The notes: a model not told the origin generated them from the letters alone. Numbered from the stretch's first letter, positions 1 through 9,599 are shown. The stretch is 64,000 nt of DNA from Parapedobacter sp964498395 (GCA_964498395.1 CAZCHE010000001.1:434001-498000), one strand, 5' to 3'. Numbers and translations are program-made.

Positions 1-81
1 GGAATTAACCAGCAAGGCGCCTAGGGCGATCAATAAACCGCCCCAAGCACGGTAGTTTTTGTATTGATGTGTACTGTTCAT
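1..81 (-). CDS. N-terminal fragment of a membrane or secreted protein (cut by window edge)
   Basis: Reading the minus strand from an ATG at 81-79 gives 27 codons that run off the left edge. The peptide begins MNSTHQYKNYRAWGG and continues into a hydrophobic run (LLIALGALLV), which fits a signal anchor or first membrane helix. It lies 41 bp downstream of the SusD gene in the same orientation, so it may be the next gene of the SusC/SusD operon, where accessory hydrolases or lipoproteins are common. The family cannot be named from 27 residues. Confidence 0.5.
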   Translation of the reverse strand, partial: MNSTHQYKNYRAWGGLLIALGALLVNS

Positions 82-122
82 GGTCTGTGTATTGTTACGG
101 TGTTTAATCACGGTATTTTTAA

Positions 123-1760
123 CTAATTGATATCCCAAAATACGGGGGTGAACTGTTGTGCACGCTGCAAGGCGTCCCGGTCGCCGATGACCGTCTCGTT
201 AGATGTGAGTTCGGTTTCTGAATAGAAAAAGCGCATGGGGTATTCATCCAACGGCGCGAGCAACTCTTCCAATACCGGAAGGCCGGTGCGACGGTAGTCG
301 TTGTAGGATTCGACGCCATTACCGTATTGGGCAATCCACTTTTGCATCATGACCAACGCCAATTTTCCTTGGTCGTCCGCTTCGTCGTATTGTGTTCCGA
401 TCCGTGCTACAAACCCTTCGATCGTAGCCGATGAGAGGGCTGGCCCACTATTATTGGCAGCCACCGTGCTGACCAAGTTCAAGTGTGCGGTGACGCCATC
501 CAGCAGCAGTTGTTTGGCGTCTTCACCTGTATGGAGGGTGAGCGCTGCCTCGGCACGGATAAATTTGACCATGAAGTTGGTGATGAGCGGTAAAACACCC
601 GCCCCGGTGCCGTCTCCATTGGTAAACAGTGCGATTTTGAACGAATTGTTGGTCGTTCCGGTTGTTGCTCCAGCGTTATTGAGGTATATATTGCCGTCGG
701 TCAATGAAGGGATCATCCCGTTATCGTACAGCCCCGCCGCCGGATAGATACCTACGATCGCGCGGGTGTTCAGGTCAGCGGGAGAAGCCGTACCATCTCC
801 CGGAAACCGGCCATAATACCCTTCCCCGTTCATCGAATTGGCTAATCCTACTCGTTCATTCATGCGGAATACATAGTAGCGGAGCCGAGGGTCGTCTTGT
901 GCCTTTAGCCGTTCGACCAACGGCATGCCGATATAGCCACCCCGACCGGTATTATACCAGCTGACAAACCAAGGGTGGCGCGCGTTGGGGGAGATATTGG
1001 TGCCGTATTGGAAAGTGAAATCCTGGCTATTGTCTTCGATGAGCGGGGCTCCGCTGCTAATGAGCCCCGCTATACCCGTGGCGGCCCTATTGGGGTCAAC
1101 CAACCGGATTTGATTGTATAGTTTTAACTTCAAGGAATTACCCATCCGTACCCATTTATCCTGCGATCCCTGGTAAAAGATATCTGCGGATGCCGATACG
1201 TTAAACCCGCGGTTCAAGTCGGCCAATCCTTCATCGATGAGGTCAAAGAGGCTGTTATAGATGGTGGCGCCATCATCAAATACGGGGTTGCCAAAATCCC
1301 CGCCTGCTTCTGAATAGGGGATATCTCCCCAGAGGTCTACCATGATGCTATACAGGTATGCCTTTTCGAGTTTGGCAATGCCCACGTAACCCCATTCCTG
1401 CTGTTCGGTGCCGACCTGGATAATGGTTTCCAAATCGGGCAACGTACCCGTATAGAACCCGGCCCAGGCGGTTGAAAATGTCGTTCCGGTCTGGTTCCAT
1501 CGGTTGAGGTTGCCCGAGGCGATGTATTGCGAAACGGTCGTGGCACCGCCATTTACCCCGCCAGCGGCGGTGGCTCCATTGAAATGGCCTGCAAGCGAAT
1601 GCTGGGTGGAGGGCAGCAATAGGCTCAGGTTGGGTTCCGTGGGGTTATTCGGGTCTTCGTTGATGTCAACGAATGCACTGCACCCTGCCATCACCAATAC
1701 GGTGATGATAGCACCCAATCGGCTTGATATGCGGTATATGATATTGATATGTTCTTTCAT
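123..1760 (-). CDS. SusD/RagB-family outer-membrane nutrient-binding lipoprotein
   Basis: SusD-like lipoproteins sit on the outside of the outer membrane and form a lid over a SusC TonB-dependent transporter, helping capture glycans, peptides or other nutrients. The start is placed at 1760 because the peptide then begins MKEHINI, continues into a hydrophobic stretch and ends in a lipobox (VMAGC, Cys about residue 27), and AAGGAC lies just upstream; an upstream in-frame ATG at 1799 would overlap the SusC stop and lack a signal. After the lipobox come the typical SusD segments DINEDPNNP and LLLPSTQHSLAGHF, followed by helical TPR-like sequence. Length (about 545 aa) is normal; the pattern best fits the SusD-like_2 subgroup. 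The substrate cannot be read from the sequence, and no glycoside hydrolase is adjacent within the window. Confidence 0.93.
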   Translation of the reverse strand: MKEHINIIYRISSRLGAIITVLVMAGCSAFVDINEDPNNPTEPNLSLLLPSTQHSLAGHFNGATAAGGVNGGATTVSQYIASGNLNRWNQTGTTFSTAWAGFYTGTLPDLETIIQVGTEQQEWGYVGIAKLEKAYLYSIMVDLWGDIPYSEAGGDFGNPVFDDGATIYNSLFDLIDEGLADLNRGFNVSASADIFYQGSQDKWVRMGNSLKLKLYNQIRLVDPNRAATGIAGLISSGAPLIEDNSQDFTFQYGTNISPNARHPWFVSWYNTGRGGYIGMPLVERLKAQDDPRLRYYVFRMNERVGLANSMNGEGYYGRFPGDGTASPADLNTRAIVGIYPAAGLYDNGMIPSLTDGNIYLNNAGATTGTTNNSFKIALFTNGDGTGAGVLPLITNFMVKFIRAEAALTLHTGEDAKQLLLDGVTAHLNLVSTVAANNSGPALSSATIEGFVARIGTQYDEADDQGKLALVMMQKWIAQYGNGVESYNDYRRTGLPVLEELLAPLDEYPMRFFYSETELTSNETVIGDRDALQRAQQFTPVFWDIN

Positions 1761-1798
1761 GTCCTTATGTCTAACTGTTGGAAATGATTTGCTTAACA

Positions 1799-4700
1799 TT
1801 AGAAACTGAACCGGAGGTTAATGCCGTAGCGGCGGCTCGTGGGTACACCGTACGCATCGGCACCGGCATTATTCGCACTTCCGGTGCTGATCTCGGGGTC
1901 ATAGTTCATGTATTTCGGGAAATTCGGCGCGAGGAACCATAGATTCCGACCACTTACCGAGATGAACGCAGATCCGAAAGGTGATTTCTCCAACCACTTG
2001 CTGGGAATGGCATACCCCAGTGAGATTTCACGGAGCCTGAATACGGTCGCATCGAACACCCATCCCTCTGCAATCCCACCGGGGCCAAACCCGCCGGAGA
2101 AATAGTAATCAGTAAGGGGTACTGCCGTATTGTTCGGTATTTTGTTGCCATTTTCGTCCAATAGTGGCTGCAGCGTATTGACATCGCCTAAAACTCCCGG
2201 GCCAATATAAAGCAACTCCCGATCTTCCGTGTCGCGGGTTACCCCACGTGCCATTGCCTCGCCGACATTGGCCGAGTAGATGGCTCCCCCTTCTTTCCAG
2301 TCGAAGAGCACATCTAACGTTACGCCTTTAAAGGAAACCGTATTGCTTAATCCGGCCATAAACCTCGGGTTGGGGTTGCCCACGGGTCCGCTTACCCCCG
2401 AGGAGATCGGTTTGGCGGTTTGCGGATTCACTAAGATGTTGCCTTCATCATCGCGGGCGTAACGCGCACGGTAGATCTGTCCATAGGGTTGCCCCGGGAT
2501 ATGGACATTGTTGCCGTAGACCAGTTGGGCATACTCCCCAAGGTCGTCTACCATATTGACATTATGCGTAAAGTTAGCACTGATATCCCAATTGAAACCT
2601 GATGCAGTCCTGAATGGGGTGCCCGATAGCATCACTTCCACGCCCCGATTGGACGTCTGCCCCAGGTTGATGATGCGGCGGGTGTAGCCGGTGGACGGGG
2701 GGGAGTTGACCGTGAAAATCTGGGATGTACTCTTTTTATGGTAGTACGTGACATCCAGGCTCATCCGGCGTACGAAAAACTGCAATTCGGTACCGGCTTC
2801 AAATTCGGTGATAAATTCCGGGCGCAGGTTTGGATTCGTCAAGTCATTGGCCAATGTTAGTGTGCTGACATTGGTAATCACGCCATTTGAGAACGGGGCT
2901 TCCAGTCCGCTAGCCTCCATATTGGTGTTGTATACGTTAGTGGTCAGGTAGGGGGAGGCTTCATTGCCCACCCGTGTATAACCTAGCCTTACAGTACCTG
3001 AAGACAGTATCCGGTTGGAAATCTGAAATGCATTGGTGAAATTGAACGATCCGTTTGCCCCTCCATAGAAGTAACTCCGGTTATCGGCTGGCAGGGTAGA
3101 GGACACGTCATTACGACCCACGAGGTTAAGCGATAGGAAATCCTTATAGTCTACCGTGATATCCCCGAAAAAGGCATAGTATCGCTGTTTGATCCGAGCG
3201 CGGTTGTTCGGCAGGTTGCCTAGCGTGATGGTCGAGGTATTACTGATGTCATGTATGCCCTTGGTGATGATATTATCGCCATTGAATACCGATCGCTGCG
3301 TCATCCGTTGGTTGATGTTATTGCCAAATATCGCCCGCACGGTATAGTCTTCGGCAAACTCCTTGGTGATGGTCACTAGCAGGGTATTGTCCAATTCCTG
3401 GCGGTATATGTTGTCTGCTACCATCGACCCGTTGGCATATACCGAAGACCCTTTACCCAGTACGCTCAAACGCCGATCGGTATAGGCGTTGAATCCTGAG
3501 GAATTTTGGATATTAAGCCATTCCAATGGATCAAATCCCAATACGAAATTGCCATAATAACGATCGACATTGCTAAATGAAGGGGAGTACTTGGCTGACC
3601 AGTATGGGTTGTCAAGCCCCGCCCGGCCATATACGTTGTCGCCGTTTGCGTTCTCGTAGGGTAGCCCGGTAAGGTCATAGCTCGTGGGCAAGTAATACAG
3701 ATTGGCCATGATGCTTCCGCCTGCCATTCCATTGCCCATGGGTGGCGCAGTTTGGTCGGTCATCACATAGTTGATCGTACCGCTCGCATAAAACTTGTTG
3801 TCCATACGGATATTTCCACCGACATTGATGGATGTCCGGGTAATATCATTTGCTGGCACGATACCTTCGTTTTTGGTACGGCTTAAGCCTGCGGTAAAGT
3901 TGCCTTTTTCACTCCCGCTACTGATGCTGAGTGCCGTTTCAAGGACACCACCGGTACGAAAGAAATCTTCTTGGGCTTTGCCTGCATAGGAACGGTAAGG
4001 AGCCATGACAGGGGTAACGCCATCGGCTTCATAATACTCTGGGAAGTCTGCCGCCGAAACGACACCGGCTAATGGGTGCGGTACTAAATCACGGCTGCTA
4101 TAGGCCGATCCCGATGACCCATACACGCCGACGCGATAGTCAAAGTTAGTGCCTTGGCCATATAGCTGTTGGTATTCGGGCAAGCCAGCGATTTCCTCCA
4201 TGGAGTAAGACGTATTAAGGGTAATCTCCGTTCCCTTTCGGCTACGCTTGGCAGAGGCTTTCGTGGTGATAATGATGGCCCCATTGGCAGCACGGGAACC
4301 ATAAAGTGCGGCGGCTGCGGCTCCTTTGAGTACGGTCATGCTCTGGATGTTGTTCGGATCCAAGTCAAAGGAACGGTTTGCTGTCGATTGACTCCCCTGC
4401 GTACTGCCGGGTGTGTCAAATGTGGAATTGTCAAAAGGGATACCATCTACTACATAGAGGGGTTGATTGTTGTTGCCAAGGGAGGAATTCCCACGGATGG
4501 TGATGTTAGTCGCCCCGCCTGCCACGCCCCCGGCACCTTGGATGTTGACCCCTGCAATTTTACCGGTGAGTGCGCGTACAGGGTCGGGTTCGTTTTTCTG
4601 TGCCAGGTTATCGGCAGTCAGGGTAGATACCGAGTATCCCAATGTGTTGGATTTCCGTTCGATACCGGCGGCTGTGACCACGACCTCTTCCAGCTCGAGT

Positions 4701-5299
4701 TGGTCGGCGGTTAGACGGACATCGATGACGCTTCGCGATCCGATGACCTGTACGGCATCGACAAAGCCGACAAAATGGAACATTAGGGAACTGGCTTCGG
4801 CGGGTACCGTAATTTGGTACTGTCCTTGGTTATCCGTACTGACGGTTACATTGGTTCCCACCGCTGTCACAGTCACGCCAGGCATGGGGGCACCGTCTTC
4901 ATCCGTAACCGTTCCGGTAACCATCCGTTGCTGCCTTTCCGCTTTGTGGATGACGTAAAACCCACCTCCGTTGTTTTTAACAGCGAGCTCGGTGTTTGCC
5001 AGTAAGCGTTCTATCGCCACGGAGGCATTTTCCGTTTTTCCTTTTCCGACGATGTCGGCTGGAACCAATTGTTCGTCCAGTAGCTCGCTGCGATAGGCGA
5101 TTGAAATACCGTTGGCCTGTTCAAGTGCACGCAGTGCATCCTTCAATGGGATCGTGCGGGGGTTATTCACATGTACCACCTTTTTCGGCGGATTGTAGGA
5201 CGCATGGTTCGCCATGAGTTGCGCTTTCAGCGGTATCGCTGCTACCAACAACCCGGCTATCACCCCACATGTCTGGGTAAAAAATCTGTTCATGGGCAT
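1799..5299 (-). CDS. SusC/RagA-family TonB-dependent receptor with STN signalling domain
   Basis: Outer-membrane TonB-dependent transporter partner of the adjacent SusD. From the preferred start at 5299 (MPMNRFF; the ATG at 5293 is equally possible) there is a signal peptide ending near IPLKAQ, then an STN domain (about residues 45-115, starting RTIPLKDALRALEQANG), a carboxypeptidase-regulatory-like domain (about 125-205, GTVTDEDGAPMPGV), the plug (from about 210, with EEVVVTA) and the SusC signature LKGAAAAALYGSRAANG, then the beta barrel ending in aromatic GINLRFSF. About 1166 aa, a usual size. The STN domain is the part that talks to a FecR anti-sigma factor, and a FecR gene lies directly upstream (5430-6386), so expression is probably controlled by trans-envelope signalling. 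An in-frame extension to 5356 lacks a signal peptide at its start and was not used. Confidence 0.94.
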   Translation of the reverse strand: MPMNRFFTQTCGVIAGLLVAAIPLKAQLMANHASYNPPKKVVHVNNPRTIPLKDALRALEQANGISIAYRSELLDEQLVPADIVGKGKTENASVAIERLLANTELAVKNNGGGFYVIHKAERQQRMVTGTVTDEDGAPMPGVTVTAVGTNVTVSTDNQGQYQITVPAEASSLMFHFVGFVDAVQVIGSRSVIDVRLTADQLELEEVVVTAAGIERKSNTLGYSVSTLTADNLAQKNEPDPVRALTGKIAGVNIQGAGGVAGGATNITIRGNSSLGNNNQPLYVVDGIPFDNSTFDTPGSTQGSQSTANRSFDLDPNNIQSMTVLKGAAAAALYGSRAANGAIIITTKASAKRSRKGTEITLNTSYSMEEIAGLPEYQQLYGQGTNFDYRVGVYGSSGSAYSSRDLVPHPLAGVVSAADFPEYYEADGVTPVMAPYRSYAGKAQEDFFRTGGVLETALSISSGSEKGNFTAGLSRTKNEGIVPANDITRTSINVGGNIRMDNKFYASGTINYVMTDQTAPPMGNGMAGGSIMANLYYLPTSYDLTGLPYENANGDNVYGRAGLDNPYWSAKYSPSFSNVDRYYGNFVLGFDPLEWLNIQNSSGFNAYTDRRLSVLGKGSSVYANGSMVADNIYRQELDNTLLVTITKEFAEDYTVRAIFGNNINQRMTQRSVFNGDNIITKGIHDISNTSTITLGNLPNNRARIKQRYYAFFGDITVDYKDFLSLNLVGRNDVSSTLPADNRSYFYGGANGSFNFTNAFQISNRILSSGTVRLGYTRVGNEASPYLTTNVYNTNMEASGLEAPFSNGVITNVSTLTLANDLTNPNLRPEFITEFEAGTELQFFVRRMSLDVTYYHKKSTSQIFTVNSPPSTGYTRRIINLGQTSNRGVEVMLSGTPFRTASGFNWDISANFTHNVNMVDDLGEYAQLVYGNNVHIPGQPYGQIYRARYARDDEGNILVNPQTAKPISSGVSGPVGNPNPRFMAGLSNTVSFKGVTLDVLFDWKEGGAIYSANVGEAMARGVTRDTEDRELLYIGPGVLGDVNTLQPLLDENGNKIPNNTAVPLTDYYFSGGFGPGGIAEGWVFDATVFRLREISLGYAIPSKWLEKSPFGSAFISVSGRNLWFLAPNFPKYMNYDPEISTGSANNAGADAYGVPTSRRYGINLRFSF

Positions 5300-5429
5300 T
5301 GTTTGATTTGTGTTAGTAATAATGCAAAGCATACCCGTTGCGACGGCTAGGTGCACGACTAGCGCCTCACTTCGATGCGGTGAACATTGTGTGTTAAGTT
5401 ATATACGTTGTTAGGATCGTGCGGCCCTT

Positions 5430-6386
5430 TTATTCCGGGGCCGTAAGAACATATTGCCGTTCATTACTGGTCTCGGCAATGACCAATCCATATAGTGTAC
5501 ATATATGATGCAATAATACGTCGCTGTCTGAATCGATCGGGATGGTTCCAGACGCTTTTCGTTCCTTTAGATTCGCTGAGGTGACATGGGTTTCTATGCC
5601 ATAGGTATTTGCCAATTGATCCAACAGCGCTGCGAGGGTAGTGTTTTCCAGAAAGAGGCGGTTATGTTGCCATGCCAATTGGTCATTGATGTCTTCATTG
5701 GTCGTGCGTTCGAATCCGTCCGCGGCATATCTGCCGATTTGGATGACCTCATTGGGCTGCATGGGAATGCGCTGGTCGTTTTTGATGAGGATAATCTGGC
5801 CGCTCTTCAAGGCAATTACGGCCCCTGATGGTCTGTTCTGTACGTTAAATTCGGTGCCTACGACTTCGATCGTCAACGTATCCGCTAAATGGACAAGAAA
5901 ACGCTGTTTGTCCGTTTGATGGGAAACATTGAAAAAGGCTTCACCTGCTAACCATATCTCCCGCCCACTGTCTTTTTGGTAGGTTATGGAAGAATTTCCA
6001 TTGAGTAGCACCTCAGAATGGTCAGGTAAGGTGATGGCCTTCACCTCTCCATAAGCTGTTTTGAGTGATATTTGATGGTCGATTGGGCGGTTGAGTAGGC
6101 GGATGGAGAACACAGCGATTGCTGCAGCAGCGGCAATGGTCAACCAAGTCGTTTTCTTCAACCCAAAGATACTTGATCTCCTGGCTGAAGACGTTGATAA
6201 TCCCTGCTTGATTTCGTGGAGCATTTCTGCTTTAAGAGCCGATTTTGTTTGCTTGTCTAACGTGGCCGTGAATGGGATTGGATCATCTGTCGTTTCATAC
6301 CACTCCATTAACTGTTGTTCTTCAACTGCTGTCGCTGTTCCGTTGAGGTATTTTTCGATTAGTTTAACAAGTGTCGCGTTATCCAT
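5430..6386 (-). CDS. FecR-family anti-sigma factor
   Basis: Inner-membrane sigma regulator of the FecR type, 318 aa. The N-terminal cytoplasmic part (about 1-75, MDNATLVKLIEKYLNGTATA, with the NGTA-type element typical of Bacteroidota FecR) should bind an ECF sigma factor; one membrane helix follows (about 80-98, TWLTIAAAAAIAVFSIRLL); the periplasmic part holds a FecR domain (about 110-210, including EIWLAGEAFFNV and VVGTEFNV) and a C-terminal DUF4974-like STN-interacting domain. The SusC gene with an STN domain lies immediately downstream. Unusually, no ECF sigma gene is present upstream: a divergent MATE exporter begins about 210 bp away. The cognate sigma factor must be encoded elsewhere, or has been lost. 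Confidence 0.9.
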   Translation of the reverse strand: MDNATLVKLIEKYLNGTATAVEEQQLMEWYETTDDPIPFTATLDKQTKSALKAEMLHEIKQGLSTSSARRSSIFGLKKTTWLTIAAAAAIAVFSIRLLNRPIDHQISLKTAYGEVKAITLPDHSEVLLNGNSSITYQKDSGREIWLAGEAFFNVSHQTDKQRFLVHLADTLTIEVVGTEFNVQNRPSGAVIALKSGQIILIKNDQRIPMQPNEVIQIGRYAADGFERTTNEDINDQLAWQHNRLFLENTTLAALLDQLANTYGIETHVTSANLKERKASGTIPIDSDSDVLLHHICTLYGLVIAETSNERQYVLTAPE

Positions 6387-6566
6387 TGTTTCGGTGTATC
6401 ACATAATAAGTCAATTGAGCGGGCAAAACCCGCCATATGTTTTTTCATTTTTTTTCACCATGAAACAGAAAGCGAAAAAAAGGCAATGAAAAATTGTTTT
6501 TGGTGGTGTCTTAGATGGTTACATCACGGATTATTCACATACCCCTACAATGCTGAATGAACTTCG

Positions 6567-6574
6567 TACCTTTG
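6567..6574 (+). promoter_or_regulatory. Candidate -7 element for the MATE gene
   Basis: TACCTTTG matches the Bacteroidota housekeeping -7 consensus TAnnTTTG and lies 23 bp before the TTG start of the MATE gene. No clear TTTG -33 partner is seen, so support is one-sided. Confidence 0.45.
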
Positions 6575-6597
6575 CCGACCTGATATTTTAAGTTAAG

Positions 6598-7953
6598 TTG
6601 CGTCACGGATTTAAACGATACAAGCCCTATTATTTGAGCAATCTGGCCCTCGCCGGCCCGGTGATTATTTCCCAATTGGGGCATACGCTTGTCCATACGG
6701 CAGACAGCGTCATTGTGGGGCATTTTGCAGGTACGGTGCCACTTGCTGCGGTATCATTGGTGCATAGTGTGTTCATGATCGTGATGGTCATCGGATTGGG
6801 AATTGCCTATGGTATTACGCCATTGATTGCGCAGGAAAATGGGAAAAAGAACTATACCGAATGTGGGGTGTTGCTGTCCAATAGCCTACTGATTAATATC
6901 CTATCGGGTATATTGTTGTTTTGCCTGGTATATTTTGGCTCTATGGCGGCGATAGATCACCTCGATCAGGATCCAGCGGTTGTGCGCGAGGCAAAGCCCT
7001 ACTTGTTTATCCTGTGTTTATCCATGTTACCGTTGATGGTGTTCAGTACGTTCAAGCAATTTGCAGAAGGTCTGGGCTTTACCAAACAAGCGATGAACAT
7101 CACGATATGGGGTAATGTGCTGAATGTATTGCTGGCCATTGTTTTCGTGAAGGGGATGTTTGGGATTGCACCTATGGGTGTAAAAGGGGTAGGATATGCG
7201 ACCTTGATAGACCGTTGTTTGATGGCATTGGTAATGGGGCTTTATATTTTCCATTCGGTCAATTTCAAACGGTATTTATCGCGGTTCAGGGTTTTTCGCA
7301 TCGACAAAAAGCGCTGTCTATCCATCCTGAAAATCGGCGCGCCGGTGGCCATGCAGTACGTGTTTGAAATTGGTGCTTTCGCGGGTGCCGCGGTAATTGC
7401 AGGCACCATCGGAGCCAACGAACAGGCCGCTCACCAAGTGGCGATTACGCTTGCCGCCATGACCTATATGATGGCTAGCGGTATCGCGGCTGCTGCAACT
7501 ATCAAAACCGGAAACAGCGTTGGCCAACGGAATTTTTTCCGGCTACGGCGTTATGCCGTTTCCAGTTATCACATCGTGCTGGTATTCATGAGTGTAGCGG
7601 CACTGATGTTTGCGGTATTGAACCATTACTTGCCGTGGATTTTCACCAAAGATACTGTGGTGATCAGCGTTGCAGCCCAATTGTTGGTTATCGCGGGCCT
7701 ATTCCAACTTTTTGACGGAACCCAAGTGGTGGGTTTGGGGATATTGCGGGGTATGGGAGATGTCAATATACCTACCTTGATTACATTTATTGCCTATTGG
7801 GTGATCGGCCTACCCGTTGCCTACCTGCTGGGCATTGTGCTGGGCATCGGCGTGACGGGCATATGGTATGGATTGACGCTGGGGTTGCTTACCTCGTCAT
7901 TGCTGCTGTATATCCGGTATAAGCGGGTGGTTGGGAGATTGGGGGATAGTTGA
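6598..7953 (+). CDS. MATE-family multidrug/Na+ antiporter
   Basis: Integral membrane exporter of the multidrug and toxic compound extrusion family, 451 aa with about twelve hydrophobic helices in two similar halves. The first half begins YYLSNLALAGPVIISQLG and VHTADSVIVGHFAG, a typical MATE entrance; the second half begins around KIGAPVAMQYVFEIGAF. The start codon is TTG at 6598; no in-frame ATG exists before helix 1, and a TAnnTTTG element sits just upstream. It would move cationic drugs or metabolites out of the cytoplasm in exchange for Na+ or H+. It is divergent from fecR and convergent with the E2 gene; the whole gap after its stop codon is the tandem hairpin repeat at 7962-8113. Substrate is unknown. 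Confidence 0.92.
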   Translation: MRHGFKRYKPYYLSNLALAGPVIISQLGHTLVHTADSVIVGHFAGTVPLAAVSLVHSVFMIVMVIGLGIAYGITPLIAQENGKKNYTECGVLLSNSLLINILSGILLFCLVYFGSMAAIDHLDQDPAVVREAKPYLFILCLSMLPLMVFSTFKQFAEGLGFTKQAMNITIWGNVLNVLLAIVFVKGMFGIAPMGVKGVGYATLIDRCLMALVMGLYIFHSVNFKRYLSRFRVFRIDKKRCLSILKIGAPVAMQYVFEIGAFAGAAVIAGTIGANEQAAHQVAITLAAMTYMMASGIAAAATIKTGNSVGQRNFFRLRRYAVSSYHIVLVFMSVAALMFAVLNHYLPWIFTKDTVVISVAAQLLVIAGLFQLFDGTQVVGLGILRGMGDVNIPTLITFIAYWVIGLPVAYLLGIVLGIGVTGIWYGLTLGLLTSSLLLYIRYKRVVGRLGDS

Positions 7954-7961
7954 GTGGTTGA

Positions 7962-8113
7962 GTGAGTTGAGTAAGGATAAAAGGAACAATGATTAAGGAC
8001 ATTCCTTGCTCTTTATTCCTTTTATCTTTGTTCAATAGTGAGTTGAGTAAAGATAAAAGGAACAATGATTAAGGACATTTCTTGCTCTTTATTCTTTTTA
8101 TCTTTGTTCAATA
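7962..8113 (+). repeat. Tandem pair of 76-bp imperfect-palindrome units
   Basis: Two head-to-tail copies, 7962-8037 and 8038-8113, differ at only three positions by eye. Each unit is an imperfect inverted repeat: arms of about 35 bases with the core GATAAAAGGAA / TTCCTTTTATC. Most arm mismatches are G-U compatible if the + strand is transcribed and A-C mismatches if the minus strand is, so an RNA hairpin from the + strand (3' UTR of the MATE gene) is favoured. The pair fills the gap between two convergent stop codons and may end transcription or protect the mRNA end. There is no U-tract of intrinsic-terminator type. Confidence 0.85.
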
Positions 8114-8114
8114 A

Positions 8115-9440
8115 CTACACTTCGCGGTTAACATCCCAATTTTCCAGGTAATCTGCCACTCGACGCACAAACCGTCCGCCCAATGCACCATCTACCACGC
8201 GATGGTCATAGGATAATGAAAGGTACATCATGTGGCGGATACCAATCATATCCCCATGTTCGGTTTCGATGACCGCGGGCTTTTTGGTGATGGTACCTAC
8301 GGCCAAAATCGCCACTTGGGGTTGGTTAATGATAGGCGTACCCATGATGTTGCCGAAAGCACCGATGTTTGTCAGTGTAAACGTGCCGTCTTGTGTATCA
8401 TCTGGTTTCAGCTTATTGGTCCGGGCCCGATGCGCAAGGTCGTTTACCGCTTTGCTTAATCCCACGAGGCTCAATTGATCTGCACGTTTGATGACCGGAA
8501 CGATCAGATTGCCTGAAGGCAATGCAGCAGCCATACCGATATTGATATTGCGCTTTTTGATGATCTGCGTACCATTAACCGAGACGTTGACCATGGGGAA
8601 ATCCCGCAACGCCCTACTGACCGCTTCAATGAAAATAGGGGTGAGGGTGATTTTTTCGCCTTCCCGTTTTTCGTAAGCGGCTTTAATCTTATTTCGCCAG
8701 TTGACCAAATTGGTCACGTCGGCCTCCACGAACGAGCATACATGGGGTGAAGTCTGAACGCTTTTTACCATGTGGTCGGCAATCAATTTACGCATGCGAT
8801 CCATTTCGATGATTTCATCGGTAGGCGATACCACGACAGGAGCAGGGGGTACAGGGTCTTCAGTTTTTTCAGCAGGAGTCGGAGTTGGTGTTTCTTCGGT
8901 TGTTTCGGGAACCGTTGATTTCTTAGCAGCGATATAGTCTAAGATGTCTTGCTTGGTGACTCGCTCCTCGTTGCCTGTTCCGGGGATATTGTTAAGCTCC
9001 TCCATGGAAATACCCTCCTCGGCGGCGATATTTTTGACCAAAGGCGAGTAAAAACGGCCATCGGACGCTTTGGTGTGTTGCGGTTGCTCAGTCGGCGCTA
9101 ATTGTTCTGTTCCGGGGATTTCCACTTCTACAATTTCATCGACTACCGTTTCTGGTTCGTCTGCGGTGTTTTCAGCCGTTGTTTCTGTGCTTGCTTCACC
9201 GGCGATCTCCAAAATGGCAATAACATCACCGACCTGCGCCACGGCATTCTCGGCAAACAACTGTTCTTTCAAGGTGCCCGCTACTGGTGACGGTACATCA
9301 GAATCCACTTTATCTGTTGCAATTTCCAGTATTGGTTCGTCCTCTTCGACGTAGTCGCCGGGCTGTTTCAGCCATTTCACCACTGTCGCTTCGGATATGC
9401 TTTCGCCCATTCGGGGCAGTTGTAAGTTGTATGTTGCCAT
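8115..9440 (-). CDS. 2-oxoacid dehydrogenase E2 component (dihydrolipoyl acyltransferase)
   Basis: Acyltransferase core of a 2-oxoacid dehydrogenase complex, moving an acyl group from lipoate to CoA. With the start at 9440 (MATYNLQLPRMGE; a longer in-frame start at 9476 adds a non-conserved stretch) it has 441 residues: a lipoyl domain (1-77, lipoylated Lys in ATDKVDSD), an acidic/Thr-Pro linker, an E3-binding domain (about 130-165, FYSPLVKNIAAEEGIS) and the catalytic domain (about 210-441) with the active-site YDHRVVDGALGG. The start MGESISEATVVKWL and overall layout resemble the branched-chain/2-oxoglutarate type more than the pyruvate type. No E1 or E3 gene is adjacent, so the partners are encoded elsewhere. 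The gene stands alone, convergent with the MATE gene. Confidence 0.9.
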   Translation of the reverse strand: MATYNLQLPRMGESISEATVVKWLKQPGDYVEEDEPILEIATDKVDSDVPSPVAGTLKEQLFAENAVAQVGDVIAILEIAGEASTETTAENTADEPETVVDEIVEVEIPGTEQLAPTEQPQHTKASDGRFYSPLVKNIAAEEGISMEELNNIPGTGNEERVTKQDILDYIAAKKSTVPETTEETPTPTPAEKTEDPVPPAPVVVSPTDEIIEMDRMRKLIADHMVKSVQTSPHVCSFVEADVTNLVNWRNKIKAAYEKREGEKITLTPIFIEAVSRALRDFPMVNVSVNGTQIIKKRNINIGMAAALPSGNLIVPVIKRADQLSLVGLSKAVNDLAHRARTNKLKPDDTQDGTFTLTNIGAFGNIMGTPIINQPQVAILAVGTITKKPAVIETEHGDMIGIRHMMYLSLSYDHRVVDGALGGRFVRRVADYLENWDVNREV

Positions 9441-9599
9441 AGTACTCGTTTCTGCTACTGATTGAAATCGGCCCAAGTTACATAAATAATTGGAAAAAAA
9501 TAAAACAACAAAATTTAATTTTGAATAATTTGTTTATTTTGGAATTTAATTTCATTAAAATGACTTGAATAGCTATTTGGTATTCGTGGACTACTTTTG

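Noticed and set aside
1760..1799. Longer N terminus for SusD
   Set aside because: The extension would precede the signal peptide and overlap the SusC stop; the ATG at 1760 has AAGGAC upstream and gives a proper lipobox position.
4169..4958. Two long overlapping + strand frames (163 and 181 codons) inside the SusC gene
   Set aside because: They lie antisense to well-conserved plug sequence, have no family similarity or ribosome-binding site, and are explained by codon bias of the real gene.
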